A stretch of 62,248 bases of DNA from UMGS755 sp045590535. GTDB lineage: Bacteria; Bacillota; Clostridia; UBA1381; UBA9506. Positions 17,140 through 25,137 of the stretch are shown here, one piece after another (position 1 is the first letter of the stretch; every line of letters starts with the position of its first letter). A program made the position numbers and the translations under genes. The stretch is taken from assembly GCA_045590535.1 (NCBI GenBank), contig JAZNRE010000025.1:1-62248 (forward strand), in the 5' to 3' direction. Under the pieces are notes generated by a model. That model was not told the DNA's origin and ran no database searches. It saw nothing but the letters and a program-made list of their open reading frames with translations.

Positions 17140-17772
17140 TCAGTCTGTGAGTTTGGCGGCTGTCAAGGCTTTATAGACAATGGGCGTGACGATGGCGGTT
17201 ATGATGATTTCGGGAATCATGTAAGTGCCGTTATAAAACACGGAATAGATAACGGATAACAAAGGCCCTGAGCAGGTATCCATGATTTTGGCGCCAATGG
17301 CATAAAAGCCTTCTTGAGTGAAAAACCATTCGGCCCATGCACCGAAGAAAAGAGTGCCGGAAACCGTGTGGACAAGGTAGCGCAACAAAAGGGCGACAAC
17401 CGAGCCCGTGCAGATGGCTGAAAATGGATTTTTAATGCGATTTTTAAAGATGCCGCCAAAGCCCAGAACGGTGTAAGCCACAATGTAGTCCAAAAGGCAA
17501 ATGGCAAGAGCCTGCCAAAGGAGCATTTGGCTTTCGCCGGGGAGGAAAAAAGCCGTTACGGTTTTAAGACCGAAAAGAAGCTGCAGCAAGCTGAAAATGA
17601 AGGCAGATAAAAGTCCCCATTTTGTGCCGAAGCAAAAGGCGATTATGATGATGGGCATCATAGAGGCCAGGGTGATGCCACCGCCAAAGGGCAGCTGAAA
17701 TGGCTGAAAGACAGACAAAACAGCGCTGAGTGCGATGAGCATGGCAGAGATGACTAATTTTTTTGTTTTCAT
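17140..17772 (-). CDS. thiT: Thiamine ECF transporter substrate-binding subunit ThiT
   Basis: ThiT is the membrane S component that binds thiamine and works with the shared EcfAA'T module, which is not in this window. The 210-residue protein has about six hydrophobic segments, and the family features are FGGGITLASMMPI near the N terminus and a Trp-rich FFGAWAEWFFTQEGF loop. The start at 17772 (MKTKKLVISAM) follows AAGGGGG; a longer frame back to 17886 would run through the riboswitch terminator and is rejected. The TPP riboswitch just upstream confirms thiamine specificity. Confidence 0.93.
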   Translation of the reverse strand: MKTKKLVISAMLIALSAVLSVFQPFQLPFGGGITLASMMPIIIIAFCFGTKWGLLSAFIFSLLQLLFGLKTVTAFFLPGESQMLLWQALAICLLDYIVAYTVLGFGGIFKNRIKNPFSAICTGSVVALLLRYLVHTVSGTLFFGAWAEWFFTQEGFYAIGAKIMDTCSGPLLSVIYSVFYNGTYMIPEIIITAIVTPIVYKALTAAKLTD

Positions 17773-17861
17773 GTGGGTACCCCCTTTTTTATTCACAAAT
17801 AAAAATCTGAGGTGATTTGGCGAACAGAAATTACCTTGTGCTTGCCTTTTTGCAGCGTTAC

Positions 17862-17899
17862 AAAAAAACGGAAACAGCCAAATCAAGACTGTTTCCGTT
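17862..17899 (-). terminator. Riboswitch-controlled terminator before thiT
   Basis: On the minus strand an 11-bp perfect stem (AACGGAAACAG with CTGTTTCCGTT) and a T7 run stand between the TPP aptamer and thiT. This is the expression platform: bound TPP should favour termination. Confidence 0.9.
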
Positions 17900-17904
17900 G
17901 CAAA

Positions 17905-17992
17905 GCAAGCATGAAATATTCCCTACGTTGGCATTATCCAAATCAGGTTACGGGTCGAAATCGAATTTCCTCTCAGCCTTTTGGGCTCCCCG
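17905..17992 (-). ncRNA. TPP riboswitch (THI element)
   Basis: On the minus strand the conserved blocks appear in order: GGGGAGCCC (P1/P2 region), GGCTGAGAGGAAAT (pyrimidine-sensing CUGAGA), GACCCG, ACCTGATTTGGATAATGCC (pyrophosphate-sensing), and the closing ACGTAGGGAA. With the terminator at 17862-17899 and the promoter at 18012-18040 it forms a complete transcription-attenuation unit for thiT. Confidence 0.97.
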
Positions 17993-18011
17993 ATATTTAT
18001 TTGTCGACATC

Positions 18012-18040
18012 ATTTTAGCACAGTGAATTTTTCTTGTCAA
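18012..18040 (-). promoter_or_regulatory. SigA promoter of the thiT riboswitch transcript
   Basis: On the minus strand TTGACA (18035-18040), a 17-bp spacer and TAAAAT (18012-18017) precede the aptamer by about 20 nt. Confidence 0.9.
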
Positions 18041-18172
18041 CCGATTTTTTGCATCAAATTAAAATTTTTTTGCGTTTATCCATGTTTTTTAAAAAGATTG
18101 TCACTAAATTTGCAATTTGCACTTTGGGAAAAAAATTTGTGTTAGGATTAAACCTGCTTGGGAGGTGAGAGT

Positions 18173-19627
18173 GTGCAGGAAGGCGATAATCGCATGGCGC
18201 GATATGTGCAATTGCTGTTGGAAAAATCTTCCGATGACCTTTTGGATGAAGCGCAAAGAACGGGAGAGAAAGACAACGCAATGGCCATTGCCGTTGCCCT
18301 GGTGGATAAGGCAAAGGGCGGAGATTTGCAGGCCATTAAAGAGGTGCGGAATTTAGCAGAGTCTGCACAGAGTGACGAAACACAAGCTTTTGAAATGCCC
18401 GCCAAAATGATGACAGAAAAATATTTGCCGGTGTGGCGGGATATTAAACAGGGTGGGCATACGGAATATGTTTTATACGGTGGTCGAGGTAGCGCAAAAT
18501 CCACCTTTATCAGTTTGGCAATTTTGGATGTTTTATTGTCAAAACCAATGCTGCATGCCGTTTTGTGCCGACGAGTGAAAGACACCCTGCGTGACAGCGT
18601 GTATGCACAAATGAAGTGGGCCATTGGGGAGCTAAAGTTGGATGCCCACTTTGAATGCCGTGTCAATCCCATGGAAATGGTCTATAAGCCTACGGGGCAA
18701 AAGATTTATTTTCGCGGGGCCGACGACCCGGCAAAGTTAAAATCCATTAAGGTTCCTTTTGGATATATCGGCATTTTGTGGTTTGAAGAGCTTGACCAGT
18801 TTTGCGGTGAAGAAGAGATTCGCAGCATTGAGCAATCGGTGATTCGAGGTGGGGATGAGGCATTCATTTTTAAATCCTTTAACCCGCCCCGCACAACGGG
18901 GAACTGGGCCAATCAGTTTGTGAAAGTGCCTAAGGAAAGCCGATACCTTTGCAAGAGTTGTTATCGGGATATTCCGCCGGAATGGTTGGGGAAGGTCTTT
19001 TTGGAAGAGGCAGCCCATTTAAAAGAGATTAACCCGGCGGCCTATGAGCATGAATATGAAGGTGTGCCCAATGATGAGGGAGGCAGCGTGTTTACCAACA
19101 TTAGCCTGCGGGAGATAGCCGATAGCGAAATTAACGCCTTTGACCGGGTTTATAACGGCATTGACTGGGGCTGGTATCCGGACCCCTTTCGTTTTCACCG
19201 AATGGCTTATTTACCGGCCGAAAGCCGACTGTATATTTTTGATGAAATTAGCGGTCATAAGCTGCCGAACAAAGAAATTGGTCAGCTTCTTAAAATGCAT
19301 GGTATTGGCAGCCGGGATAAAATTACCGCCGATTCGGCAGGGGAAGGGCCAAAGTCCATTGCTGACTTGCGTGATGAGGGTTTTATGGTGCGGCGGGCCA
19401 AAAAAGGGCCGGGCAGCATTGCCTACTCAATGAAGTGGCTTTCGTCGCTGCAAGAGATTGTCATAGACCCCAAAAGATGCCCCAATGCTGCTCAGGAATT
19501 TATGCATTATGAGTATGAAACAACCGAGCTTGGTGAAGTGGTTAGCGGATACCCCGATAAGGATAATCATTCCATTGATGCAGTACGCTATGCAATGGAA
19601 GAAGTTTGGAGGAGAAGAGGACAATGA
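18173..19627 (+). CDS. Phage terminase large subunit (PBSX type)
   Basis: TerL packages DNA: an N-terminal ATPase (Walker A-like LYGGRGSAKST at about 107-117, Walker B GILWFEELDQF) and a C-terminal RNase H-like nuclease (YNGIDWGWYPDP, ITADSAG, and KDNHSIDAVRYA acidic motifs). GTG 18173 is preferred, with GGAGG 7 nt upstream. TTG 18158 overlaps that site and ATG 18194 is a weaker alternative. The first about 60 residues before the ATPase are extra and acidic. No small terminase gene precedes it. It overlaps the portal gene by four bases. I see no strong SigA promoter in front of it. Confidence 0.93.
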   Translation: MQEGDNRMARYVQLLLEKSSDDLLDEAQRTGEKDNAMAIAVALVDKAKGGDLQAIKEVRNLAESAQSDETQAFEMPAKMMTEKYLPVWRDIKQGGHTEYVLYGGRGSAKSTFISLAILDVLLSKPMLHAVLCRRVKDTLRDSVYAQMKWAIGELKLDAHFECRVNPMEMVYKPTGQKIYFRGADDPAKLKSIKVPFGYIGILWFEELDQFCGEEEIRSIEQSVIRGGDEAFIFKSFNPPRTTGNWANQFVKVPKESRYLCKSCYRDIPPEWLGKVFLEEAAHLKEINPAAYEHEYEGVPNDEGGSVFTNISLREIADSEINAFDRVYNGIDWGWYPDPFRFHRMAYLPAESRLYIFDEISGHKLPNKEIGQLLKMHGIGSRDKITADSAGEGPKSIADLRDEGFMVRRAKKGPGSIAYSMKWLSSLQEIVIDPKRCPNAAQEFMHYEYETTELGEVVSGYPDKDNHSIDAVRYAMEEVWRRRGQ

Positions 19628-21021
19628 CAGAAATGGAAACAAACAATTTTTTAATGGTGAAAAGCATTGAAAAGGCTTTGGGACGAGAGGTGCTAATCTC
19701 AGAAAACATGTGTGAAGCCATGGCTTTATGGGACAAGATGTATCGCAATAAGCCACCATGGCTTCATAAAGATGTAAAATGCATGAATTTGGCTTCGGCC
19801 ATTGCCAGTGAGCTGGCTTGCCAGGCAACACTGGATTTTAAATCTACCTTATCCGGCAGTCGTCGGGCAGAAGTTTTAAATGCTGAAGTGTATCAGGATG
19901 TGATTTTTGACATCCGGCGATGGGCAGAACATGCCTGCGCTTTAGGTGGCGTGGTGTTTAAACCATATCCTGACCGGAATCGGCTGGCAGTGGAATATGT
20001 GCGGGCGGAACGGTTTTTCCCCTTGGCAGTGGATAGCCGGGGCGAGATTGTTTCAGCAGCATTTTTGGACCGGTTTAAACGAAACGGCAGGGTGTATAGC
20101 CGATTGGAAGAACACATTTTGGATGAAAAAGGCGTGACGGTTACCAACCGTGCTTTTATAGGTGGCGGATTTTGGGGATTGGGCAAGCCGGTTCCTCTTG
20201 CTGAAATACCGGAGTGGGTCAATTTAGCCGAAAGCGTGACACTACCCGGTGTTACACAACCCTTATTTGCATACTTTAAGATGCCTATGGCTAATGCAGT
20301 TGACCCAGGCTCACCTTTGGGAGCATCGGTTTATGCCCGGAGCACCGATATGATTCGTGAAGCGGATTTGCAATTTTCAAGGCTGATTTGGGAATATGAA
20401 GGTGGTGAGCTGGCCATTGATGCAAGTGTGGATGCTCTTCTTTTGGAAAATGGGGACATGAAAATGCCCACCTTAAGCCGCAGACTGTTTCGTGCCTTGG
20501 ATTTGGATGCAGGAGATAGCGACCTTTACAGCGTGTTTGCACCGCCTTTGCGAGATAACTCTTACTTAAGCGGATTGAATGAAATTTTGATTCGTATAGA
20601 GGATTTGTGCGGTCTTGCCAGAGGTACGATTTCCAATACCACCAATGTGGCCAGAACGGCAACGGAACTGCAACTTTTGCGACAGCGGTCTTATTCTACG
20701 GTTTCGGATATTCAAAAATCGTTGCAAAGGGCCCTTGAACAACTGAAGGCAGGCCTTGATAATCTGGCCACGGTTTTTGCCCTTTTGCCACCGGGGAAAT
20801 GCGAGGCTATTTTTGAGTTTGACGACAGCATTGTGACAGACCGAGCCGCTCAATTTGAAGAAATGCAAAAGCTGGTTAATCAGGGCGTTTTGAGTAAGTG
20901 GGAATTTAGAACCTGGTATTTAGGTGAGACAGAGGAACAGGCAAAAACCAGGCTTAAAGAGGCGGAACAGGAAGAGAGCAAAGGGCAGAATGAGCCAGAT
21001 GAAGAAAGAACCCCGGAATAA
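19624..21021 (+). CDS. Phage portal protein
   Basis: The portal is the dodecameric ring through which DNA enters the capsid. At 465 aa the protein resembles the A118/SPP1-type Firmicute portals: central PPWLHKDVK, an all-alpha crown region, and SNTTNVARTATELQLLRQRSYSTVSDIQ, which is the conserved wing/clip helix of that group. It lies directly after TerL as expected. ATG 19624 overlaps the TerL stop and follows GGAGAAGAGG; ATG 19606 is upstream of that site. The C terminus is Glu-rich and likely disordered. Confidence 0.9.
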   Translation: MTEMETNNFLMVKSIEKALGREVLISENMCEAMALWDKMYRNKPPWLHKDVKCMNLASAIASELACQATLDFKSTLSGSRRAEVLNAEVYQDVIFDIRRWAEHACALGGVVFKPYPDRNRLAVEYVRAERFFPLAVDSRGEIVSAAFLDRFKRNGRVYSRLEEHILDEKGVTVTNRAFIGGGFWGLGKPVPLAEIPEWVNLAESVTLPGVTQPLFAYFKMPMANAVDPGSPLGASVYARSTDMIREADLQFSRLIWEYEGGELAIDASVDALLLENGDMKMPTLSRRLFRALDLDAGDSDLYSVFAPPLRDNSYLSGLNEILIRIEDLCGLARGTISNTTNVARTATELQLLRQRSYSTVSDIQKSLQRALEQLKAGLDNLATVFALLPPGKCEAIFEFDDSIVTDRAAQFEEMQKLVNQGVLSKWEFRTWYLGETEEQAKTRLKEAEQEESKGQNEPDEERTPE

Positions 21022-21247
21022 AAAGGAGCTTGTCTTTGGGTAGCAGACATTAAACAGACCCGTGTCTTGCCGGGTCAAGACAAATTAACCGCCTGAGTTG
21101 GCGGAATAGAAATAAACGGCGCAAGGGCAGGACTGGCTGCCGCTGTGTGAGGCTTTGTAGCAAGGCGTAACCATGGGCGTTTTGGTACTTTTTACATAGC
21201 AACGGCATTTTTAAATGCTAAAGGAAAGCGCAGAGAAAGGAGCAGAA
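21022..21247 (+). other. Structured non-coding gap inside the late operon
   Basis: This 226-bp gap is an exception in an otherwise tightly packed operon. It has no supported reading frame but several stems in series: TGTCTTG/CAAGACA (21063-21082), CCGCC/GGCGG (21089-21104) and GGCAG/CTGCC (21126-21141). TTGTCTT at 21030-21036 could compete for AAGACAA (21078-21084), so two exclusive folds are possible. The scaffold ribosome binding site lies at its end. It may be a structured leader, an RNA, a remnant of a lost gene, or a packaging signal. Confidence 0.5.
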
Positions 21248-21859
21248 ATGCAGGAAATTTTAAAGCGGCTTTACGGTGAGGCCGTGACAGAGGAAAGTTT
21301 GTCCATCTTTAACGAAGAACTGGGAAAACGGTTTGTTTCAAAAGCCGATTTTAACCAGCGGACAGAAGAACTGAAAACCTTGAAGAGCCAAGTGGCGAGT
21401 ATGGAGGAAGAGCTTTTGGCAGCTGACGAAGCGGTGCAACAGGCAGAAGAACTGCGCCGGAAGCTGCAGGAGGCAGAAGAGAATTATGCCAAAGAGCTGG
21501 CGGCCTATACAGAGCAGGAAACGAAAAAACAATTCAAAGCCACTTTGGACAAGAGCTTATCAGAGGCGGGGGCCCGCAACTTGATTGCGGTTAAAGCCCT
21601 GCTTGATTTTGACCAACTCACCTTTGAAAACGGTGAATTGGTGGGACTTAGTGAGCAGCTTTGGGAGTTGAAAAAGGAAAATCCTTATTTATTCCTTGAA
21701 AAGCAGCAGGACATTCAGTTTATTCAGCCGGCGGCAAAGAGACAGACAGACATCGCCGATGAAGATTTTAAAAAGCTGGGGTATATGGAACGGGTGAAAC
21801 TGAAAAGGGAGCAGCCGGAACTATACCGGGCCATGATTCAAAAAACAGGAGGTAAATAA
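21248..21859 (+). CDS. Phage scaffolding protein (Gp20 family)
   Basis: This 203-residue protein is highly charged and mostly helical, with a coiled coil at about 30-110 and a compact basic C-terminal part (FKKLGYMERVKLKREQPELY) of the kind that contacts the capsid protein. Composition, length and position between portal and capsid match Gp20-type scaffolds. ATG 21248 follows AAAGGAG; the upstream ATG at 21215 lacks one. No prohead protease is encoded, so scaffold removal would have to occur without a dedicated protease. Confidence 0.85.
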   Translation: MQEILKRLYGEAVTEESLSIFNEELGKRFVSKADFNQRTEELKTLKSQVASMEEELLAADEAVQQAEELRRKLQEAEENYAKELAAYTEQETKKQFKATLDKSLSEAGARNLIAVKALLDFDQLTFENGELVGLSEQLWELKKENPYLFLEKQQDIQFIQPAAKRQTDIADEDFKKLGYMERVKLKREQPELYRAMIQKTGGK

Positions 21860-21861
21860 TT

Positions 21862-22896
21862 ATGTCTATGTATTTAAACTATCCATTTGACGAAGAAGTG
21901 TTTGTGCAGAGTTGGGACAGTGCGCCCGACCCCACAAAAACCGCCATGATTGACAGTGGTGCCATGGTTGAAGACGCCATGATTGCATCCCGCATTCAAA
22001 ACGATGGCGGTCTTTACACCATTCCATTTTACAACATTTTAGACGGTGCGCCGGATAACTATGACGGTGTGACCAACATTCAGGCAACAGAAGCTGCTGG
22101 CGGCAGTCAGACCGGTGTTGTTTACGGTCGAGGCAAAGGCTTTACCGCCCGCAATTTTGCAGCCGAGCTTTCCGGTGCGGACCCCATGGGTCACATTGCG
22201 GCCACCATCGGTAAATATTGGGCAAAGCAAAGACAAAAATCGCTGCTGGCTATTTTGCAGGCCATCTTTGGTATTACCGGTGCCAGCGGCAACGCAAAAA
22301 AATGGCAGGACAACCACAGCGTGGATTTGACATCAACAACTGCCACCCCCTACACCATTGAAGCCACAGATTTAAACAGTCTGGCAACAAAGGCTTTAGG
22401 TGACAACAAAAATTTATTCTCTTTGGCCATTATGCATTCTAATGTTGCTAAAAGCCTTGAAAATCTGCAGATTTTAGAATATTGGAAATATACTGACGGC
22501 AACGGCATTCAAAGACCCACAGCGCTGGCGTCTGCCAATGGCTATACTGTTATTATTGATGACGGTGTGCCGGCGCAGGCGGTAGGCGGCAACGGTGAAA
22601 ACAAAGAGCTGACAGCCTACACCACATACTTACTGGGTGAAGGTGCCATTAGAACTGCCCGCGGCAGAGTGGATGTGCCGGCTGAAGTTTACCGTGACCC
22701 CTCTACCAATGGCGGTCAGGACACCCTTTACACCCGAATCCGTGAAACCATTCATCCCAACGGCTTTTCCTTCACTGCGCCCAGCGCCGGTTGGACAAAC
22801 AGCCCCACAGATGAACAGCTTGCGGCTTCTGCTAGCTGGTCTGTGTCTTTTGATCCGAAGTCTATTCCCATTGCAAGACTTATTACCAACGGTTAA
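21862..22896 (+). CDS. Major capsid protein
   Basis: The 344-residue protein is placed right after the scaffold and has the composition of an HK97-fold coat protein, with no N-terminal delta domain. Segments such as FTARNFAAELSGADPMGHIA and a C-terminal IRETIHPNGFSFTAPSAGWT, followed by a short beta-rich end, are typical of Firmicute siphovirus major capsid proteins. AGGAGGTAA precedes the ATG, the best site in the block, as expected for the most abundant product. A strong hairpin follows the stop. Confidence 0.9.
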   Translation: MSMYLNYPFDEEVFVQSWDSAPDPTKTAMIDSGAMVEDAMIASRIQNDGGLYTIPFYNILDGAPDNYDGVTNIQATEAAGGSQTGVVYGRGKGFTARNFAAELSGADPMGHIAATIGKYWAKQRQKSLLAILQAIFGITGASGNAKKWQDNHSVDLTSTTATPYTIEATDLNSLATKALGDNKNLFSLAIMHSNVAKSLENLQILEYWKYTDGNGIQRPTALASANGYTVIIDDGVPAQAVGGNGENKELTAYTTYLLGEGAIRTARGRVDVPAEVYRDPSTNGGQDTLYTRIRETIHPNGFSFTAPSAGWTNSPTDEQLAASASWSVSFDPKSIPIARLITNG

Positions 22897-22904
22897 GAAA
22901 AGAG

Positions 22905-22932
22905 TTCTCCGGGGCAATTTTGCCCCGGAGAA
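22905..22932 (+). promoter_or_regulatory. Strong hairpin after the capsid gene
   Basis: TTCTCCGGGGCA pairs perfectly with TGCCCCGGAGAA over a 4-nt ATTT loop, 8 bp after the capsid stop. No T-run follows, so it is unlikely to end transcription fully. It probably stabilises the 3' end of the capsid message or partly attenuates downstream genes. Confidence 0.7.
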
Positions 22933-22949
22933 AGCCAGGAGGGGCCGAT

Positions 22950-23282
22950 ATGTTTACAGTGGATTATGACTATTACAGCTGCAGCTACGGGGGCATAGAA
23001 ATCCCCCGAGAGGTGTTTGACACCTTTGCAAACCGTGCATCAGTTTTGCTGGGCAGCATGCTGCGCCATAAAAAAGAGGAGATTTCGGAAGATGCGGCTC
23101 GGCGTGTTTTGTGTGAGATTTGTGACAGGTTGTATCGGGAAAACGGTCGCCATGGTATTTCTCAGGAAAGTGTGGATGGCTATAATGTCACCTATTCCGG
23201 CAGTGTCGGCCATGAAATTTTGCAGCTCGTTCGCCAGAATTTTGGAGAAAGTGGTGTGCTTTACAGGGGGCGTCGCTTATGA
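22950..23282 (+). CDS. Head-tail connector (Gp6-like adaptor)
   Basis: At 110 residues, directly after the capsid gene, the protein is helical with a FDTFANRASVLLGSML helix and a short C-terminal beta hairpin. These are the length, order and feel of SPP1 gp15/HK97 gp6-type connector proteins that bind under the portal. ATG 22950 follows AGGAGGGG. It overlaps the next gene by four bases. Assignment rests on synteny and composition. Confidence 0.72.
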   Translation: MFTVDYDYYSCSYGGIEIPREVFDTFANRASVLLGSMLRHKKEEISEDAARRVLCEICDRLYRENGRHGISQESVDGYNVTYSGSVGHEILQLVRQNFGESGVLYRGRRL

Positions 23283-23569
23283 GAAAAAGCGACACAATAC
23301 TTGTTCGCTCCGGTGGAGATTTGGCACAGGAATTTGTGCTGCATGGCGCTCAATGTACCGAGAAAGAAGGCATTACAAAAGATGCCGGCGGTTTTGCATC
23401 AAACGGTGAAATGACGGTGCGGCTTTTTCATCTTAAAAACCTACCATTTTCCTGCGGCGATCGCTTAAGACGGGCCGGGCGTTCGGGGTGGTACACCGTG
23501 ACGGAAGTCAGGCGGCATACCCGCCCTGACGGAGCATCATTTCATTGGAAAGTTGTGTGCAAGCAGTAG
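23279..23569 (+). CDS. Putative head-tail stopper / head closure protein
   Basis: A 96-residue beta-rich protein (MTVRLFHLKNLPFSCGDRL, RSGWYTVTEVRRHTRP) sits where the SPP1 gp16-type stopper gene normally lies. The start overlaps the stop of the connector gene (TTATGA), so translation is coupled. The family was assigned from position and size only. Confidence 0.6.
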   Translation: MRKSDTILVRSGGDLAQEFVLHGAQCTEKEGITKDAGGFASNGEMTVRLFHLKNLPFSCGDRLRRAGRSGWYTVTEVRRHTRPDGASFHWKVVCKQ

Positions 23570-23580
23570 GAGGCAGAGAG

Positions 23581-23970
23581 ATGTTACAGTCAATTACAGA
23601 ATTTTTGCAGGGTTGCCCTGCACTAAAAAACCGCAAAGTGACCATGGATTTTTTGGGCGCAGATGCTACGGCGGTGGGAGTAAAGACAGTGGCATGCCGC
23701 CCTGTTTTGCACCGCTACGCCGATGGGGACAGCTTATGCCAGTTTACTTTCTCCGTCATGTCACGAGAAGCGGGACAAGGCGTTGGAGGGGCATCGGAAT
23801 TTTATGAGGCTTTGGTGCAGCGATTAAAAGAAGAATTGCCGGTGCTGGGACCGGGAAAAACGCCCCAGCGGTTTGAAATTGTGAGCTCGGCGGCACCGGA
23901 CGAGCACGACTATGGTAGCACACGATATGAGCTTGTGTGCAGGCTTATCTACTATCAAAAGGGAGCGTGA
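23581..23970 (+). CDS. Putative tail terminator / tail completion protein
   Basis: This 129-residue protein has an alpha/beta pattern and a C-terminal TRYELVCRLIYYQKGA strand like minor capsid or tail terminator proteins of PBSX-like phages. ATG 23581 is chosen because TAGGAGGCAGAGAG precedes it; the open frame back to 23545 overlaps the previous gene. It stands just before the tail tube gene as expected for a terminator. Confidence 0.6.
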   Translation: MLQSITEFLQGCPALKNRKVTMDFLGADATAVGVKTVACRPVLHRYADGDSLCQFTFSVMSREAGQGVGGASEFYEALVQRLKEELPVLGPGKTPQRFEIVSSAAPDEHDYGSTRYELVCRLIYYQKGA

Positions 23971-23975
23971 GAAAG

Positions 23976-24467
23976 ATGAATAAAATTGTTAAGCGAAGTG
24001 ACAAGTTGGCTTTTTTTGGTGTGACAGACGCCCAGGGAGCCGTAACCTACCACAGAATGAAGGGGTTTAATGAAATTGCCACGCAAAAGGGCCCCATTGA
24101 ATATTCAAGACAGTATGTGGATCAGGAATTTGAGCAGTCGGATGTTGTGGGCTATAGCCCCAGCATTTCTTATTCCTTTGACCAGTTTGAAGACAATGCA
24201 GTTCATGGTGATTTGGTGCAGATTGCAGAGCATGAATTGGTGGGTTCGAAGGCGGTACGCTCAATTGTCATGGTTGATTTATCCCGTGTGGATGCAGAGG
24301 GCGGTTGTCCTGCTGTTAAACGCGATTTTGCGGTTATTTGCGAAAGTGAAGGCGACTCAATGGACGCTTACACCTATTCAGGCGCCTTAAAGGTGAAAGG
24401 TGAAAAGGTGTTTGGTACAGCAACCAGTGCAGACGACTGGGAAACCTGCAGCTTCACAGAAGCGTAA
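23976..24467 (+). CDS. Major tail (tube) protein
   Basis: The 163-residue beta-rich protein precedes Gp15 and the tape measure. It starts with MNKIVKRSDKLAFFGV and contains RQYVDQEFEQSDVVGYSPSI, a segment typical of Firmicute siphovirus tail tube proteins that polymerise around the tape measure. ATG 23976 follows GGGAG. A GC-rich hairpin lies right after the stop, mirroring that behind the capsid gene, which suits a second abundant structural protein. Confidence 0.85.
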   Translation: MNKIVKRSDKLAFFGVTDAQGAVTYHRMKGFNEIATQKGPIEYSRQYVDQEFEQSDVVGYSPSISYSFDQFEDNAVHGDLVQIAEHELVGSKAVRSIVMVDLSRVDAEGGCPAVKRDFAVICESEGDSMDAYTYSGALKVKGEKVFGTATSADDWETCSFTEA

Positions 24468-24474
24468 CAATCAA

Positions 24475-24503
24475 TCCGCCGCAGGCAATCGGTTTGCGGC
24501 GGA
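24475..24503 (+). promoter_or_regulatory. Strong hairpin after the tail tube gene
   Basis: TCCGCCGCA and TGCGGCGGA form a perfect 9-bp stem with an 11-nt loop, 7 bp after the tail tube stop. A AAAAATC sequence follows rather than a T-run. A stabiliser or attenuator role is inferred from its position, as for the hairpin behind the capsid gene. Confidence 0.65.
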
Positions 24504-24547
24504 AAAATCTATATGGCGGAAAATAGCGAAAAAAAGGGGAGAAGAAA

Positions 24548-25120
24548 ATGAAAAATTCACTTTTGCAAGGGGTGCTGCCCTCCACGGTGAAACCGGGAGA
24601 GAAAATCTATGCCGTTTATACTGATTTCAGGCACTGGATTCAGTTAGAGAGCCTTTTGTTTGAAGAGGAAGGGGATTTTTTGTCAAAGCTCCCCTCTTTG
24701 CTCCGGTTGTGTTATCCCGTGCTGCCGGACAGCGTTGAAGAGGCTGTGGCGGGTATGGTGTCTTTTTATGAAGGGCCGGACAGCAGCACAAAACAAACGG
24801 GCGGAAAAAAGGCAAAACCGGTTTATAGCTTTGTGCAGGATGAAGCGCTGATTTATGCGGCGTTTTATCAGCAATATGGCATTGATTTAACCAGTGCGCC
24901 CTTGCATTGGTGGCAATTTAAGGCCTTGCTTCATGGCTTGTCGGAGCAAACACAGCTGGCAAAGGTTATTTGCTATCGCACTACAGATGTTTCCCGGTTG
25001 CAAAACCCGGAAGAAAAGCGCTATTACAGGCGAATGAAAGCGCTATATAAGTTGTGCGATACTCGGAACGAGAGTGAACGGGAGGCAGAGGTTGCCCGTG
25101 CGCTTGAAAGTCTGTTTTAG
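24548..25120 (+). CDS. Bacteriophage Gp15 family protein (tail assembly chaperone)
   Basis: The 190-residue protein matches the Gp15 family found between tail tube and tape measure genes in Firmicute phages. It has DFRHWIQLESLLFEEE at the N terminus, QDEALIYAAFYQQYGIDL in the middle, and PLHWWQFKALLHGLSEQTQL with KVICYRTTDVS. Gp15 takes the place of the frameshifted G/GT chaperone of other siphoviruses; no slippery sequence is obvious here. It has its own AGGGGAGAAG site. Confidence 0.88.
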   Translation: MKNSLLQGVLPSTVKPGEKIYAVYTDFRHWIQLESLLFEEEGDFLSKLPSLLRLCYPVLPDSVEEAVAGMVSFYEGPDSSTKQTGGKKAKPVYSFVQDEALIYAAFYQQYGIDLTSAPLHWWQFKALLHGLSEQTQLAKVICYRTTDVSRLQNPEEKRYYRRMKALYKLCDTRNESEREAEVARALESLF

Positions 25121-25137
25121 AGAAGGGAGGAAGAGAA

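Noticed and set aside
17773..17886. N-terminal extension of ThiT
   Set aside because: The frame runs through the riboswitch terminator and lacks a ribosome binding site; MKTKKLVIS after AAGGGGG is the start.
24400..24624. 74-residue plus-strand frame between tail tube and Gp15
   Set aside because: Overlaps the end of the tail tube gene, the hairpin and the Gp15 start; Arg/Lys-rich shadow without its own site.
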